The notes under the pieces: model-generated
The model's database searches: none
Told to the model about the DNA's origin: nothing
The model's input: the letters and a program-made list of their open reading frames with translations, nothing else
From: Notospermus geniculatus
Taxonomy: Eukaryota; Nemertea; Pilidiophora; Heteronemertea; Lineidae
Reading direction: 5' to 3'
Assembly: GCA_002633025.1 (NCBI GenBank)
Contig: NMRB01000902.1
Coordinates: forward strand, 57,106 to 121,105
Length of the DNA stretch: 64,000 nucleotides
Program-made: the position numbers and the translations under genes
In this document: positions 11,228-22,422 of the stretch, in pieces
Position numbering within the stretch: the first letter of the stretch is position 1
Layout: each line of letters opens with the position of its first letter

Positions 11228-12152
11228 GCGTAGACTGGTACCCGGTCCTAACGATTTTACATCGGACTTTTACATACTCTAGATTCGTTCTTCTAAGGTT
11301 ACTTCAGATATTCATGCTGTAGGTTTAGGCCTAGCCCACAATATAGACCATACAAAGAATTTATTGATTCTATTCAACATAACTGACCAATGAGTGAGTC
11401 TTGCGTTACAGCTCTTTATTTTGCCATGCATATTCAGTCGGGTTGGCTGTCATATGGGTGTTCAGCAAAGTAACCTTAGAAGAACGAATCTAGAGTACAT
11501 GTATGTTTATAGGACCGGTGTAGTAGAATCTAATGTCCCCCATGTGATGTCCCCCAACAATACATTTACGGATTAAGCGGCACCATTGAATTGGACTCTA
11601 GAGAGGCCAAGACCCTTAATCCTGTGACAAACAATGCAGGGAGACATCGGGCGGGTGGGGGCATTAGATTTTATCACAACTTGTAACGTTTTTCAGTGAG
11701 GCCCGTGCGCCAGTGTGCCATGACAATAGACTGACAGAATAAGAGGCAACTTGAAAATGGGCGACACACAGAGAAACAGCAAGTCCGTTTCTCAGTGTGT
11801 TCCGAAAAATGGGAATCACACAGAAAAATGGCCACAGTGTAAAACGTTACACCTGTCCTGCCTATGACGTTCGTGAATCTGATTGGCCGGTGCTGGCGCA
11901 GGTGATAGGAACCATTACGGTGATACCGTTTCTGTTTTTAACCCCTTCGTGATTGGTGGATTTCCTGGGTCAAATGTAGGTCACCTTCTATCTGCATTCC
12001 GGTACGTCAGCCGTATTGAGAATTGAATAAATTTACATAAAATTTCCAAATGACGTCACTGGCAGAATTCCTCCAAAAATGGCGGCCAATACTGGTCCTA
12101 CCAAACAAGCCACGACTGCAGCGCGCATGTTGGTAGGATCAGGTACTAGTTT
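11228..12152 (+). mobile_element. Second copy of the ATGGCGGCC repeat, interrupted twice
   Basis: The left part (GACTGGTACCCGGTCCTAAC, TTTTACATC) and right part (CTGATTGGCCGGTGCTGG to GGTACTAGT) match the copy at 9270-9630. About 570 bp of extra DNA separates them. One insertion is a small TIR element at about 11275-11495. The other, about 11515-11848, begins GGTGTAGTAGAATCTAATGT and resembles the ACCGGTGT family near 63538. Confidence 0.65.
11275..11495. mobile_element. Small TIR element nested in the repeat
   Basis: Terminal inverted repeats TACTCTAGATTCGTTCTTCT and AGAAGAACGAATCTAGAGTA, continuing into AAGGTTACTT and AAGTAACCTT, bracket about 170 bp of non-coding DNA. It sits inside the host repeat between TTTTACA and CATGTATG. 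Confidence 0.7.
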
Positions 12153-12289
12153 CTAATTTCTGGAGTTGAGTGGTCGTATTTTCCACGGAGTTATTACACG
12201 GAGTTAAAAACTGGTGCATATCAATGAAGTAACCCGTACATAGTAAACCATCGAAGAGCCATCTACTGGCCGTCATTTTAGTTTTGACC

Positions 12290-12445
12290 GGGTTTATTTA
12301 TCGAGCCGCTCGATGAATAAGCACTACTTTCGGTCTTATTTGTCAAGCCGCTCGATGAGGAGTACGTAGATTCAGTGTTATTTATCGAGCTAGCTTGACA
12401 AGCAAGCTTCAAAATCGGCATTGTTCGTCGAGCTGGTAATAAAGA
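12290..12445. repeat. Short inverted and direct repeats around GAGCCGCTCGATGA
   Basis: Three related words (TTTATCGAGCCGCTCGATGA, TTGTCAAGCCGCTCGATGA, TTATCGAGCTAGCTTGACAA) recur about every 45 bp. Each contains its own small palindrome. The nature is unknown. Confidence 0.45.
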
Positions 12446-12924
12446 CAGGCCTCCTCATGAATATGCAATGGCTTCAGCTTGTTTAGTTGGGAAGTCGGCA
12501 GTGTGGTGGTGTTTCATTGCTCGCAACATGGGGGTCTCCGAAGCCAATTTATCCTTTTTTCAACCCTTGTTTCTGCGTGATGACCCAAATCTTAGACACT
12601 GTGGTCGCATGCCTAGCTTCAGACTCTCGGTTTTCGTCAGTCTGAAGAGTAATCCGCTGTGGTTTGTGGGTCAGAATCTGCCGGCGAGTCCGAACACCAG
12701 GGTCAGGGTGTGCCCAGGATGATGGAACGATTCAGGCGCGTATCCAGGGGGGGGTCCAGGGGGTCCGGACCCCCCGCTGGTCGCGCAGGCCATAGATTTT
12801 TTTACCCTTATTACTTCAAGCGAGCATGAAATACAGGGAGAGGGGCTATAGTAGGTGAGGGGTCTAGCGGGTTCTCGAAACTTCGGACCCCTACCCGCTA
12901 TAGTTCTGCTATGAGTAGGCCTTA

Positions 12925-13158
12925 AGCATGGCGCACACGAGCGACTAAAATGGGGGCGACTACCGATGCGACTACTTGGTCGCATGCGATAATTACCTTT
13001 GAGGTCGGTCAGTGATGTCATCCGCGACATCACTGATCTCCCAGTGAAGCATTTGTCGCAAACGAGTAAAAAAACTACAAAAATGTTCAGTCGCTCCTGT
13101 AGTCGCAAGGCTAGTCGCCTAGAAAATCGCTCAAAAAATCGCTCGTGTGCGCCATGCT
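12925..13158. mobile_element. MITE with AGCATGGCGCACACGAGCGA ends, copy 1
   Basis: Perfect-looking inverted termini AGCATGGCGCACACGAGCGA and its complement enclose a non-coding interior with many CGACT/AGTCG words and the block CCGCGACATCACTGATCTCC. The flanks are TTA on the left and TAA on the right. Copy 2 is at 22541-22774. The minus-strand frame over 12671-13108 is an artefact of this element and its flank. Confidence 0.8.
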
Positions 13159-13188
13159 TAAGCCCATGAGGTAGTCTATATCCGTTGT

Positions 13189-13402
13189 CGGTGCAGCGGA
13201 TGCGACCAGGTTCACTCAGTCAAGACATGTTCAAGGCTGAAATGCTGGGAAATGGCGTCTTCGGTGCGCAGATTTTACAAAATTTCCTACCCGCGAGGGG
13301 GACACCCCATCGCGCTCCCCTCTCTGGCTCCATTCTCGACGACCCTCGATCCCCTGGACCCCCCTCTGCTCGAAATCCTGGACACGCCCCTGCGATTCTG
13401 TA
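13189..13402 (+). mobile_element. GC-rich dispersed repeat, copy 1
   Basis: Starts near GCGACCAGGTTCACTCAGTC and ends GAAATCCTGGACACGCCCCT. A clearly related copy lies in inverse orientation at 43613-43812. Ends of the type TCCTGGA(C/T)(C/A)CGCCCCTG recur at 34480-34500, suggesting a family. No transposase frame is present. Confidence 0.6.
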
Positions 13403-13519
13403 GACGATTTTATCAGTGTCACCAATAAGAAAAAAGTAATAAACCAGTTGTTCTTTGTAGAAATTTGGAAAGGTCAACATAATTTTGTAAGAAAAGGAAA
13501 ACAAAAAATGAAAAAAAAT

Positions 13520-13600
13520 AATGACCACACGGGAATCGAACCCTCGACCTTAGGGGCGTAAGCCCAACATCTTTGCAATGTGCCAATCAACACACTGAAG
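13520..13600 (-). mobile_element. tRNA-like (B-box) fragment
   Basis: On the minus strand the sequence contains GGGTTCGATTCCCGTGTGG, a good B box with a possible T-arm, preceded by TTGGCACATTGCAAAGATG in the A-box position. There is no clean acceptor stem, so it is probably a SINE head or tRNA relic rather than a functional tRNA. Confidence 0.4.
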
Positions 13601-13839
13601 ACAATGGTGGAGTTTTTGTCACCTGGTTCCGGAAATACGGCCAGCTCGACGTTTAAGCCCAATTTTGCGTACTGTTCAGCAAGCCGGGCTTGATAAATAG
13701 CCACTTCGATAACACAAACTAAGGAAAATTATTTTTTAGGAACGCAAGCTCACAGTTAAATGTGATGAAGAAGGCTAGCAATACGATCCAACTAGCTTTT
13801 AAGCCAAATTATTTCATTTTCCTTCAAGTCATTTGAAGG

Positions 13840-14010
13840 AAAATGCTAGGAATGAAAGTCCGCCGGACCTGCTTTCCTCGGAATGCAAGTCCGCCTGACA
13901 TGCTTTCCTCGGAATGCAAGTCCGCCGGACATGCTTTCCTCGGAATGCAAGTCCACAGACCAACATTCTTCGAAATCAGAGTCCGACAGAGCTACGATTC
14001 TAGAAATCCA
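13840..14010. repeat. 31-bp tandem array
   Basis: About five diverging copies of a 31-bp unit containing GCAAGTCCGCCGGACATGCT then TTCCTCGGAAT. Because 31 is not a multiple of three, the frame shifts at each copy, which explains the repetitive but frame-jumping open frame here. Confidence 0.75.
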
Positions 14011-14340
14011 AGTCCAAAAAACATGTGTTCGCAGGAGGAATCAATGTCCCAAAGACTCGTAAGCTCGGCATTCTGACCAAAGAGAAATGGAAGAAGTTCA
14101 GTTCAAATAGCTTACTTTGAAATTGGTTCTTGCTGCCCGGCGGATTGACCGTTTCCGAGACGCAGTGCAACCTGCCGGGTACGCATGGTCTCGAAAACGC
14201 CGAAAAATTACGGCTGGTATACTGTGAAAGGCCTCGGTGAAGAGAACACAGTGATATAAAAATTTTCAATGAAATCACGCAGATAAAAAGGTAGTGAAAA
14301 ACATGCTTTTACAAAATTCCTTCTGTCAAATGCGGCTTTC

Positions 14341-14920
14341 AGTGGATAGATAGATAGATAGATATGTGCTTTATTTGACCAAATCAAGTAAGTAACATAA
14401 AAGATAATTGTGCAAACATAATGGAGACGAGAGACACAGGGTAATTACATACAAATTAATTGTACACAAAATAAAAATGCATAGGTCAGGAGACCTGCGC
14501 AAGGCCAAAAAGACCGCTGGTGCGCAGGCCACCAAAAAGATAGAGTACACGAATAAATAATTTGTTCAAATCAAAATTAAAATGACAGCAATGTGAGGGT
14601 TGAAAGGTTATGAAGTGGCTTGCAGCTATTTTGACACATGTATACAAGACAAGAAGGCAAGCGAGTTAATGGTCGGTAAGGGAACATGCATAACAGTTTG
14701 GAATAGTACAGACAGTATCATAATTTTCAAGTAGGTATTTCTTGTAATATGTGCTAAAACCAAGTAGACTGTGGGTAAAAAACTTATCTGAAATTACAGG
14801 AGGTAGGCTGTTAATTAAAGTAATGGTCTTGAATTTGAGACTAGATTTATAGAAAGAATGACGATGAGGTGGAATGACGCAGTCGACCCGCAAAGGTCCT
14901 TTTCTACGGCAGATTTATTT
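14341..14920 (-). mobile_element. Non-LTR retrotransposon (LINE) 3' end
   Basis: On the minus strand, a frame ending at 14666 encodes the extreme C-terminus of a LINE reverse-transcriptase protein. It reads HRHSFYKSSLKFKTI then SLPPVIS, matching the RT(S/N)-x-Y-x-x-S-F...R-x-WN-x-LP-x motif typical at the end of such ORF2 proteins. About 300 bp of 3' UTR follows, ending GGTCAAATAAAGCACATATC and then an (ATCT)n tail at 14343-14363. Everything upstream of about 14920 is missing, which is the usual 5' truncation. It is inactive. Confidence 0.7.
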
Positions 14921-15098
14921 TGCGCGCGGGAAAATAATAGGCGATCGGGGCCCTCGACAAGGCTCCTCGAGATCGCGTTAAAAAATATGCAAAGAGATCA
15001 TCAATCGGTCCACTGGTTACGATTCTATATCCGTTTGAATGCACAAGGGTGTGTGCTACAGGCCAAAGCCGCATATATCGTCATCCGGCCCCAAGGGG

Positions 15099-15309
15099 TT
15101 AAGGGTTATGAAAAGTGACTCGAAATCTCGAATTTTTGACGCAAAAAACCTGACTAACTGCACACCGAATTGAGAAAATAAGGCTCGGGGCACCTTCTTA
15201 TGACGGTTCCTGAGGGCCCCCGAGCCTTATTTTCCCATTTTTTTTGTGCAGATAGTCAGATTTTTCGCGTCAAAAATTCGAGATTTCGAGTAACTTTACA
15301 AAACCCTTA
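15099..15309 (-). mobile_element. MITE-like inverted-repeat element, copy 2
   Basis: The reverse complement matches the element at 3374-3585 nearly base for base, including TTAAGGGTTATG ends and the GGCTCGGGGGCCCTC centre. The two copies lie in opposite orientation. Confidence 0.75.
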
Positions 15310-15387
15310 AAAGAAATCATTTATAAAACATTTTCAACATTCTGGATAAAGGAAATGAATTAGGCAAAACGGGCGGCAAAAATTATA

Positions 15388-15622
15388 TACTCTAAACTCC
15401 CACTTACCTGTCCCATTCCTGAACTCGGAAAAAATGACCAAATTCTAAGTTGAAGATGTCGCACGCTGTCATTCTTCGCCAGGTTCGGGAGTGGGACAAA
15501 TACGTGGACAGGACAATACTGTTTTTGACCATACCCCCACCCCATTATCTTCAACTTATGACCTAGTCATTTTTTTCCCGAGTTAAGGAGTTTGGGACAG
15601 GAAAGTGGGAGTTTAGAGTGTA
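15388..15622. mobile_element. TIR element with ACTCTAAACTCCCACTT ends
   Basis: Inverted ends CTCTAAACTCCCACTTACCT and GGAAAGTGGGAGTTTAGAG flank about 190 bp that includes a second inverted pair (GACCAAATTCTAAGTTGAAGA and CTTCAACTTATGACCTAGTC). It is non-coding. Confidence 0.65.
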
Positions 15623-17597
15623 GCTTGCTTTAATTATCAGCCCGAATGAAAGCCTTAAAATCATCCACGAGCAATGCATTCAGTCACCATGGGAATCTCG
15701 CACATTTTTAATAAAGTTCAGTATCATTTGGAATCTCATATTTAATATTATCTAACATTAAAAACAATGTGCACATATTATATACTTCGATTTATTTCTA
15801 TTGTTTTCTAACGCTCATAATGACAAAGGAATTTCAACTAGCTTTAACCGTTAATGTGAAAGGCCTGAAAGTTAAAAGGTACAAAAGTGTGTTATATACA
15901 TTGTAACGTGAATAACAATTTAACTTTTTAAGAGTTGGAAGGCAAAATGATTGATGATCATTGACATCTATGCCATTATCTACGTGCTTTCAAGAAAAGT
16001 TCACCTTCTGGCTATGTTTTGGAATTAATAACGGATAGCCCAATAAATATTCTTTAAAAGGTATCAAAAGGTTCAACAGTTTCCTTAGTCCATTCTTGTC
16101 ATCTGAAAAAGCATGCACATCAGAATTATACATACTTCCCCAGTTACATTTCATTCTCCTTAAATACTTCTTTCAGTATCAACCTGCTTTTTTCATGTCA
16201 TCGATGTGTAATTATCATGTAAAGTTCATCCAAATTTTTGATGATGTTAAAGAATATTCATAGGAGGAATGAAATTGTACTGCAGTACTAGTTTCACACC
16301 CTCCGCCATAATAAATAGCAAGGTTCAGCAAAAGTATTATGAATACGATCTATTTCCTAGTGACGGATGCAAAATTGCTTTCGTATTCTCCCTAATTAAA
16401 AAACCCCTGAAAGCGAATGTAAACAAGGAAGCAAAATACTAAGACTTTTATACACAGAAAGGGAAAGGCGAATTTTTACGTTATGCTTTAGTTACATTAC
16501 ATACATCACTATGGCTAAAGGTGTGTCTATTAGATTGTTGCAGATAATGGCTTAAAAGAGTATTTAAGTGCCCCCCCCCCCTGCCAAAGCCAAACCCGTT
16601 TTCCAAGGCTCATACATGCCAAACAATTCAGCATTTATCAATATATGCCACATAGGCCCACATGTACTAGCTATTCAATAACCGTAAAAGACTGAAACTA
16701 CTCAATGTAGAAATATCGAACGTTCAAAAAATTCTTTTTTTATCTCGATCAATAAACTTTTAAGGACAGAGTTATTTGCTTTGATTGCGATGCTGTCAGA
16801 ATCAAAATTCCTTCATATAAAGGTAACGCAATGATAAAATGTACTTTTATTCGAGACAAATATAAAGACTAAATCAGTGAGACTAAGAGTAGGATAAGAA
16901 ATAAAAGTGGAAAATAAGAAATGGGAAATTTTGACATTTTGCGCGAATTTTTCAGTTTCTCAAATTCGAGTATAAATTGCTTCCCATTTTGAAAAATATC
17001 GCCCGAAAAATCAGACAAAATGTCCAGTCGTTTCTCAAAATGGAAAAAAATTCTATTCCCAATTTGGGAAATTGAAAAATTCGCGCAAAAGTGCAAAATT
17101 TTCCACTTCTTACAACCACTATACAACCTCCAATCACCTGATTTACCATCGGTAGCTATTGCAGGATATTTTGTTAGACCAAGTTTAAAGGTGAAATAAA
17201 GCAACCATCATCCAGCCTCAGAAGCAGTGAACTTTTTTTTCCTTTGGAAGAGATGACAGGAGAACTGACAAAGGTGAGCGGTAAATTGCAGCCCACGTGT
17301 CTCGGATGGAAGACACGTGCCCTGCTACATGGCGATGTCTATTTGAACTGCGCAGCCGGAGGCCTTCAATTGGATTAAAATTAGGCTGCAAACTTTGAAC
17401 ACAAAAGGGGATAAATGGTTGGTTGGTTAATTCACCTGTTGCTGCGGGAAATGCTTCCGATTCGATTGTCAATGTACGGCTTTCGGGTCAAACAAGTAAA
17501 AAAAACAGAAAAAGGAGGCTAGTTTATCGAACCAATGCCCATTCCAGACGACATACCCTTGGCTTGTTTTCATCTGTGGTGAATGCTTATAACAGTG
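15623..17597. other. No gene recognised
   Basis: AT-rich sequence. 16571-16582 is a short poly-C run. 16865-17170 is an A/T-rich repeat with AAAGTGGAAAATAAGAAATG and later AAAATTTTCCACTTCTTA in inverse orientation. Related words occur at 21330-21390. Minus-strand frames here are unsupported. Confidence 0.4.
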
Positions 17598-17995
17598 ATG
17601 TTTCGCAAATCTGACGAAACACGAAGTACGAAATACGAAATTCAACTTCATTTCCAGGACCTAATGTATTTCTGGAGATGGTTGGTACCACAAATGTCCC
17701 TGCTGCCAGTGCGTCTTTTAGAATATCGTGCAAGACCGAGAGAGTTATGGCGCATCTTGAATTTGAAATTTCCACTTCGTATTGACGAAGTGGAAACGAA
17801 AGATTAATTTCAAAGTTTAATATACACCCCAACTCTATCGGCATGATCGGTCTAACGTCATACGCTAAAAGACGCCCTTGCAGCAGGCGATATTTGTGGT
17901 ACCAACCATCTTCTGATATACATTACGTCAGGGAAGTCCAATTTCGTATTTAGTACTTCGTGTTTCGTCAGATTAGCGAAACCTCACTATTTGTG
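17598..17995. mobile_element. GGGAGGTTTCGC-type MITE, copy 1
   Basis: Ends TTTCGCAAATCTGACGAAAC and its near complement, followed by AAACCTCACTA. The interior is a long imperfect inverted repeat with CACGAAGTACGAAATACGAA, GGTACCACAAAT, AGACGC and TTTCCACTTCGT blocks. Other copies are at 49946-50377, 56535-56938 and 57819-58208. Confidence 0.75.
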
Positions 17996-18265
17996 AGAAG
18001 TTTCAAGGAAATAATTTTTCAAAGACAACTACTGTTTGTTACAAATCGCTCTGGAGCGAGGGTTTTAAAAATCTCTGACTCCTTTACCGATTTCAGCACA
18101 ATATTCACGGAATTCCCAAACATAATTCAGGAGCAGCGCAAGGAAAAGCCTGTCTCCAAACGTTAGGCCTACTAATCCTACCTCTTATTCAGAACACCGG
18201 GCCAGTTGTAGACCGAAGCTGCCGCCCCGGCTGATAAATTTCCACCACCAAGTAGGCCTATAATG

Positions 18266-19310
18266 TGTGGAATGGGGTTGTACTTCTAACAGGACTTTTG
18301 TTTTAGTCGAATGACTGCCCATGCAGGACTTATTAACCTCCAGTTAGGGAAGTACATGTACATGTAAAGGACTTTCGTTGTCAGTCAACAAATTACCTGC
18401 CCGTGTGGTCAGGATTTTTTGAAGGCCTTCTGACGAAAATCATGGCCCGTATTTTAGAATGCTCCTGAACGTAAAGGAGTTCCTCAAGGCTATTGTTCTA
18501 AACAAGAGAACAATAGCCTTGAGGAACTCCTTTACGTTGAGGGGCATGCTAAAATACGGGCCATGATTTTCGTCAGAAGGCCTTCAAAAAACCCTGACTT
18601 GCAATAAGAGTTAACAAGGACATTGTTCTACAGTCAGAAAATAGTGCAAGAGGTTTCTCAACCTTAAAGACTTGACTATGCCGGGGAGGGCATTCATCGA
18701 ATTCCAGCAAGTGTACTGTGGTTATTTTACTTTGAAAAGGGCTTTTGCTTTTAGTTGGATGACTGTCCATACAGTACTATTCAACAACCAGTCAGAAGAT
18801 GAATGCCCAGCAAGTTTACTGTGGTTTTACTTCCAACAAAACTTTCGTTTTTCGTTGGATGACTGCCCATACAGGACTTTAAACCTCCAGTCAGAAAACT
18901 ATTCTGGGCATTCATCGAATTCTAGCAAGTGTACTCTGGGGTTTGTACTTCCAACAGGACTTTCGTTTTTAGTCGGATGACTGCACAAACAGTAGGACTT
19001 TTTAACATCCAGTCAGAAAACTATGCCAGGCATTCATCGAATTCTCCCACACAACAAGTGTAGGCCTACTGTGGGTTTTGCACTTCTAACATGCACGACT
19101 TCCGTTTTTAATTGGATGACTGCCCATGCAGAATTTTTTAACTTCCAGTCAGAAAAATATGCGGAGAATTCATCAATCCAGCAATGTACTGTGGGGTTGT
19201 ACTTCTAACAGGACTTTCGTTTTTAGTCGGATGACTGCCCATAAAGGACTTAAAACTCCATGCCGGGCGTTCATCAAATTTTGAGCAAGTATACTGTTTA
19301 GGACCTAGTC
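18266..19310. repeat. About 120-bp tandem array split by a foldback element
   Basis: Six to seven diverged units with TCATCGAATTC, AGCAAGTGTACTGTGG, CTTCTAACAGGACTTTCGTT, GGATGACTGCCCATACAG and CTCCAGTCAGAAAA. The first unit (about 18266-18360) is separated from the rest by the element at 18409-18596. Open frames through the array are repeat artefacts. Confidence 0.75.
18409..18596. mobile_element. Near-perfect foldback element
   Basis: Arms of about 85 bp run from TCAGGATTTTTTGAAGGCCT to AGGCCTTCAAAAAACCCTGA and meet at a loop of about ten bases near 18506. It lies within the 120-bp tandem array and is likely a recent insertion, given the near identity of the arms. Confidence 0.85.
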
Positions 19311-19541
19311 TTCGGTCGAATTGCGATTTAGCATTCATTTATTTTTTATCGAGGAACTGCAGGATCTTGTTCAGTTAGAGGACTAAATGTTTGGATGAAT
19401 TTTATAACTGTGGCTTTTGCTACTTCTTGAAAAAATTAAAACGGGGTGATTGAATTTTCTCATCCAGTGGGATGTTTTGCTTCTTTTTCATGGGCCAAGG
19501 AGACACAGTCCCTGGTTTTGTTAGAAATGAAATGTACGTAC

Positions 19542-19920
19542 CACCTCTTATTGGCCAATTAAGTATGGCGGCATCTCCCGAGCTGTCATCATCATGTTCC
19601 CCAAGCATCTTGCCATCATCTTTCTCCGTTTCCTCCTCCCTCCTCAGGACCGTCGTCTCCGATCGAGTACACGTTAAATCCCTCGACAAAAGACTCGCTA
19701 TCATGAAGGTTTTGGCCTTGAGGCCGTCTCGGTCGCAGTCAACCGCGGTCACGGTGACGTGATCTTTGTCCTGTCCGTCGTCGTCGGAACTTGTCCGGTT
19801 CATGTCGTCGGAGTAGGACGGTGAAGACGAGGCCCTGTCCGCCTCTGCGATGGCTTCCTCAGAATCTTTTGAATTCGTAAACTGTTCTTTCGACTTCGTC
19901 TCTTCAAAGCCAATATCCAT
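19542..19920 (-). CDS. First coding exon of a putative EH1-motif transcription factor
   Basis: The minus-strand ATG at 19920 (context AACATGG) opens a 126-codon exon ending at a plausible donor (GGTG|GTACGT) in phase 1; retention would run to a stop at 19420. The product is acidic and serine-rich, with SSDDDGQDKD and REEETEKDDGK. At residues 69-75 it has FMIASLL, fitting the EH1 Groucho-binding consensus F-x-I-x-x-I/L-L found in many homeobox, T-box and Fox proteins. No DNA-binding exon was found downstream on the minus strand within the window, so the class cannot be named. A CRE and an AAGATGGCG word lie about 300 bp upstream, supporting a promoter. It could still be a chance open frame. 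Confidence 0.45.
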
Positions 19921-20212
19921 GTTCAGGTCGTAAAAATATTCCGAAGCTCAAAATTTTTAAAAAATAAAATCTTGTTCAGGTACGACTCCAATATTTGTGC
20001 GAAGAATTGGGACAAAATATTCTTATTTTGGATTATATGTGGAAGAGCAAATGCAGCATATTGGAGAAAAACCTCTTGCAAATCTGGCCCTTCTGGAAAG
20101 GCAGAGAGGGGCCGGCTTCAGTTCCCAGTGCCACTGAAATAATATACTGATACGGCGTCGTTTAGCAAAATATGATTTTACTGGTGTTCACGTCTACTTT
20201 CTGTGCTTTTGA

Positions 20213-20240
20213 TGACGTCACCAACGTTTTCAAGATGGCG
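20213..20240 (-). promoter_or_regulatory. CRE plus YY1-like motif upstream of the EH1 exon
   Basis: TGACGTCA (20213-20220) is a full palindromic CRE/ATF site, and CAAGATGGCG (20231-20240) matches the YY1 core. Both lie about 300 bp upstream of the minus-strand ATG at 19920. Such pairs are typical of broadly expressed metazoan promoters. The promoter role is inferred. Confidence 0.4.
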
Positions 20241-20614
20241 CGCTGTAGGACAACCTCGTATCCAGGTGTCTGAACAAATCAGACAGTGTTTAACAATGCA
20301 TGAAAATTTGTCCTTGGGGCGAAAATTCGATAAATCTGCATATTTTCATTTCTTTTGTACCAATATTTGCCCAGGCGATGAGACGCCTCGGGTGAATTTT
20401 CCCCGGTAGAGGATTATTTATGATGTACTTAGCAACATTGTCATTAGTCAAAGCCAAGTGGATAAGATAGATTCATCAGAATAGCAAAGAAAAAAGTGGA
20501 TTGATTAAAGACAAAGGAGCTGATGTAACTGAGTATACATAATCAAATTAATTTAAGACTTGCAGACTCTTTTTGCCCTTGTTGGGGAATCCGAGATAAA
20601 GTGCAACATAGGCC

Positions 20615-21135
20615 TACACTGGTGGACAGAAATATTAGGACAGTGGCCAATTTAAAGTTTGATGTAAGTTTCTGCCTGTTAACAATCAGAAGAAGATGAA
20701 ATGTTTTGGCTTGAATAAAGTCTAGAACACATTTTTAGTCATGTTTTAACTTTCATTTCTGCACTTCCAATGTGGATTGTTGTTAATTTCAAGTGATTTA
20801 TACACGTCTTGTTATGACGTATTAAAACCGGTCAGACATGTTACATGTACATGTAACACAAGTGTATCATCAGAAAAATGAAGAAAAAACGAAAAAAAAC
20901 CCGAGTATTTGCTTGTAAATGCCTGAACAAGGGCGAGAATTGTGCCTTATTGTCATTAACCTCATTGCATAATTGCCACTGATTATGTAATTCACTGAAA
21001 TTGTAGCAAGGGGAAAGAAGGACCCTTTTCCCACAATATATGAACACAAGTTGAGTTCATTACATTCATTAACAGGCAGAAACTTACATCAAACTTCAAA
21101 TTGGCCACTGTCCTAATATTTCTGTCCACCAGTGT
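20615..21135. mobile_element. Tc1/mariner-like MITE
   Basis: Inverted ends of about 70 bp start TACACTGGTGGACAGAAATA and continue TTAGGACAGTGGCCAATTT and AACTTACATCAAAC on both sides. The TA at each end fits the Tc1/mariner target duplication. At about 520 bp with no transposase frame, it is non-autonomous. Confidence 0.8.
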
Positions 21136-21517
21136 ATTCAATTGAAATATTCTGATAATATGATAATGATGGCATTGATAATATCAACATATTGGTAAGA
21201 ATATCTGCCTCTTCGTCAGAAACGTCATTTGCCTGCCTGCGTCATGTTCGCCATCCGTGCCCATATCTCTTTATGCACCGGTCAATGGCTGGTATTCATA
21301 AAAGTTAGCAAATGCTTTTACTTAAGTTAAATTCACGCAAAATTCAAAAATTTCCCACTTCTTATTTTCCACTTTTATTTCTTACTCCCTTAGTCCTCCC
21401 ATATCAATTACGTTCTGTCTCAATAGGCCTACATATATCTGCTTCCAATTTATCATTTGTACCAAATCTGTTTACGCCACAGCGATTACCTGTCCCCAAG
21501 TGCGAACGGTTTTAATA

Positions 21518-21695
21518 GGAGCAGTCAGCCGCGCATATTGCCAACAGATGGCAGCAAAGTTCTAGCGGACGAATGTACAGGAAAATCTACGTGATTGCTG
21601 CTCGATCAATAATGACTGGGTCCGCTATATGCATTGAATTGGGCCGTAGTGACACCTATTGGTCAACTCGCTGACAGCTCCTATTTAATCAGAGA
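21518..21695 (+). repeat. Dispersed repeat with TAGGAGCAGTCAGCCGCGC end
   Basis: Contains GATGGCAGCAAAGTTCTAGC, GGCCGTAGTGACACCTATTG and ends GCTGACAGCTCCTA. A clear inverse copy is at 51373-51542. The outer words TAGGAGC...GTCAG and CTGACAGCTCCTA form short inverted ends. Confidence 0.65.
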
Positions 21696-22263
21696 TCATG
21701 CAACGAAAATGGCAAATAATTGCCGAATGATGACAAGTTAAAAAAAATGCCGAGTTTGGAAAAACAGAAACCTGTTCGGCGAATACAAACTCACTGACAT
21801 CACACCCCAGGATGCTTACCCTTGTATAGCTGTCGAATGTTCTCGAACTCACGAATTAGTCTTCTATTATCATCGAATTGAATGCCATTAAATGCAACTA
21901 TCGAACAAAATCCGGAAAATTATTTGCAGACAAAAAACAATTTGAATGGAGAATACCATCGCTTATTGGATCGCAATCATTTATTGTGTTCTACACATTA
22001 GGCAAACGATCAATTTCAAAGCGCTCTTTTTTTCTTTAATAAATTTTCGATGAAGTTTATTCTGAGTCAATGTAGGTATTTATGATCTAATTTAGGCAAC
22101 ATTGAAATGCTACCGTTAGAAGGAACCCTCTCCACCGATATTTGCTATCACCATGATCACTAATGCCAATGATGATATTGGATGGACCAGAAAAAATGAG
22201 TACAAGTAGGCCTACACTCTTTTCTAGACACTGTGGGCCGTATTCAGAAAGGGTGTTTAAGAC

Positions 22264-22422
22264 TAAGGCCAAGCGCACATTTGCGGCAAATCTCAATGCG
22301 GTAGGGGTGTTTTTTTAAAAAATCGACTGACCCGGCTGAATGACGAGTCGACAGCGTTGGGTCAGTCAACTTTAAAAACACCCTTACCGCATTGAGTTTT
22401 GCCGCAAATGTGCGCTTGGCCT
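22264..22422. mobile_element. Foldback element TAAGGCCAAGCGCACATTTG
   Basis: Arms of about 60 bp start TAAGGCCAAGCGCACATTTG and share CTCAATGCGGTA and GGGTGTTTTT. The loop carries GACTGACCC and GGGTCAGTC as a second stem. It lies directly beside the next element of the cluster. Confidence 0.75.

Noticed and set aside
12671-13108. 145-codon minus-strand frame
   Set aside because: It overlaps the AGCATGGCGC MITE and a poly-G repeat end; no recognisable domain.
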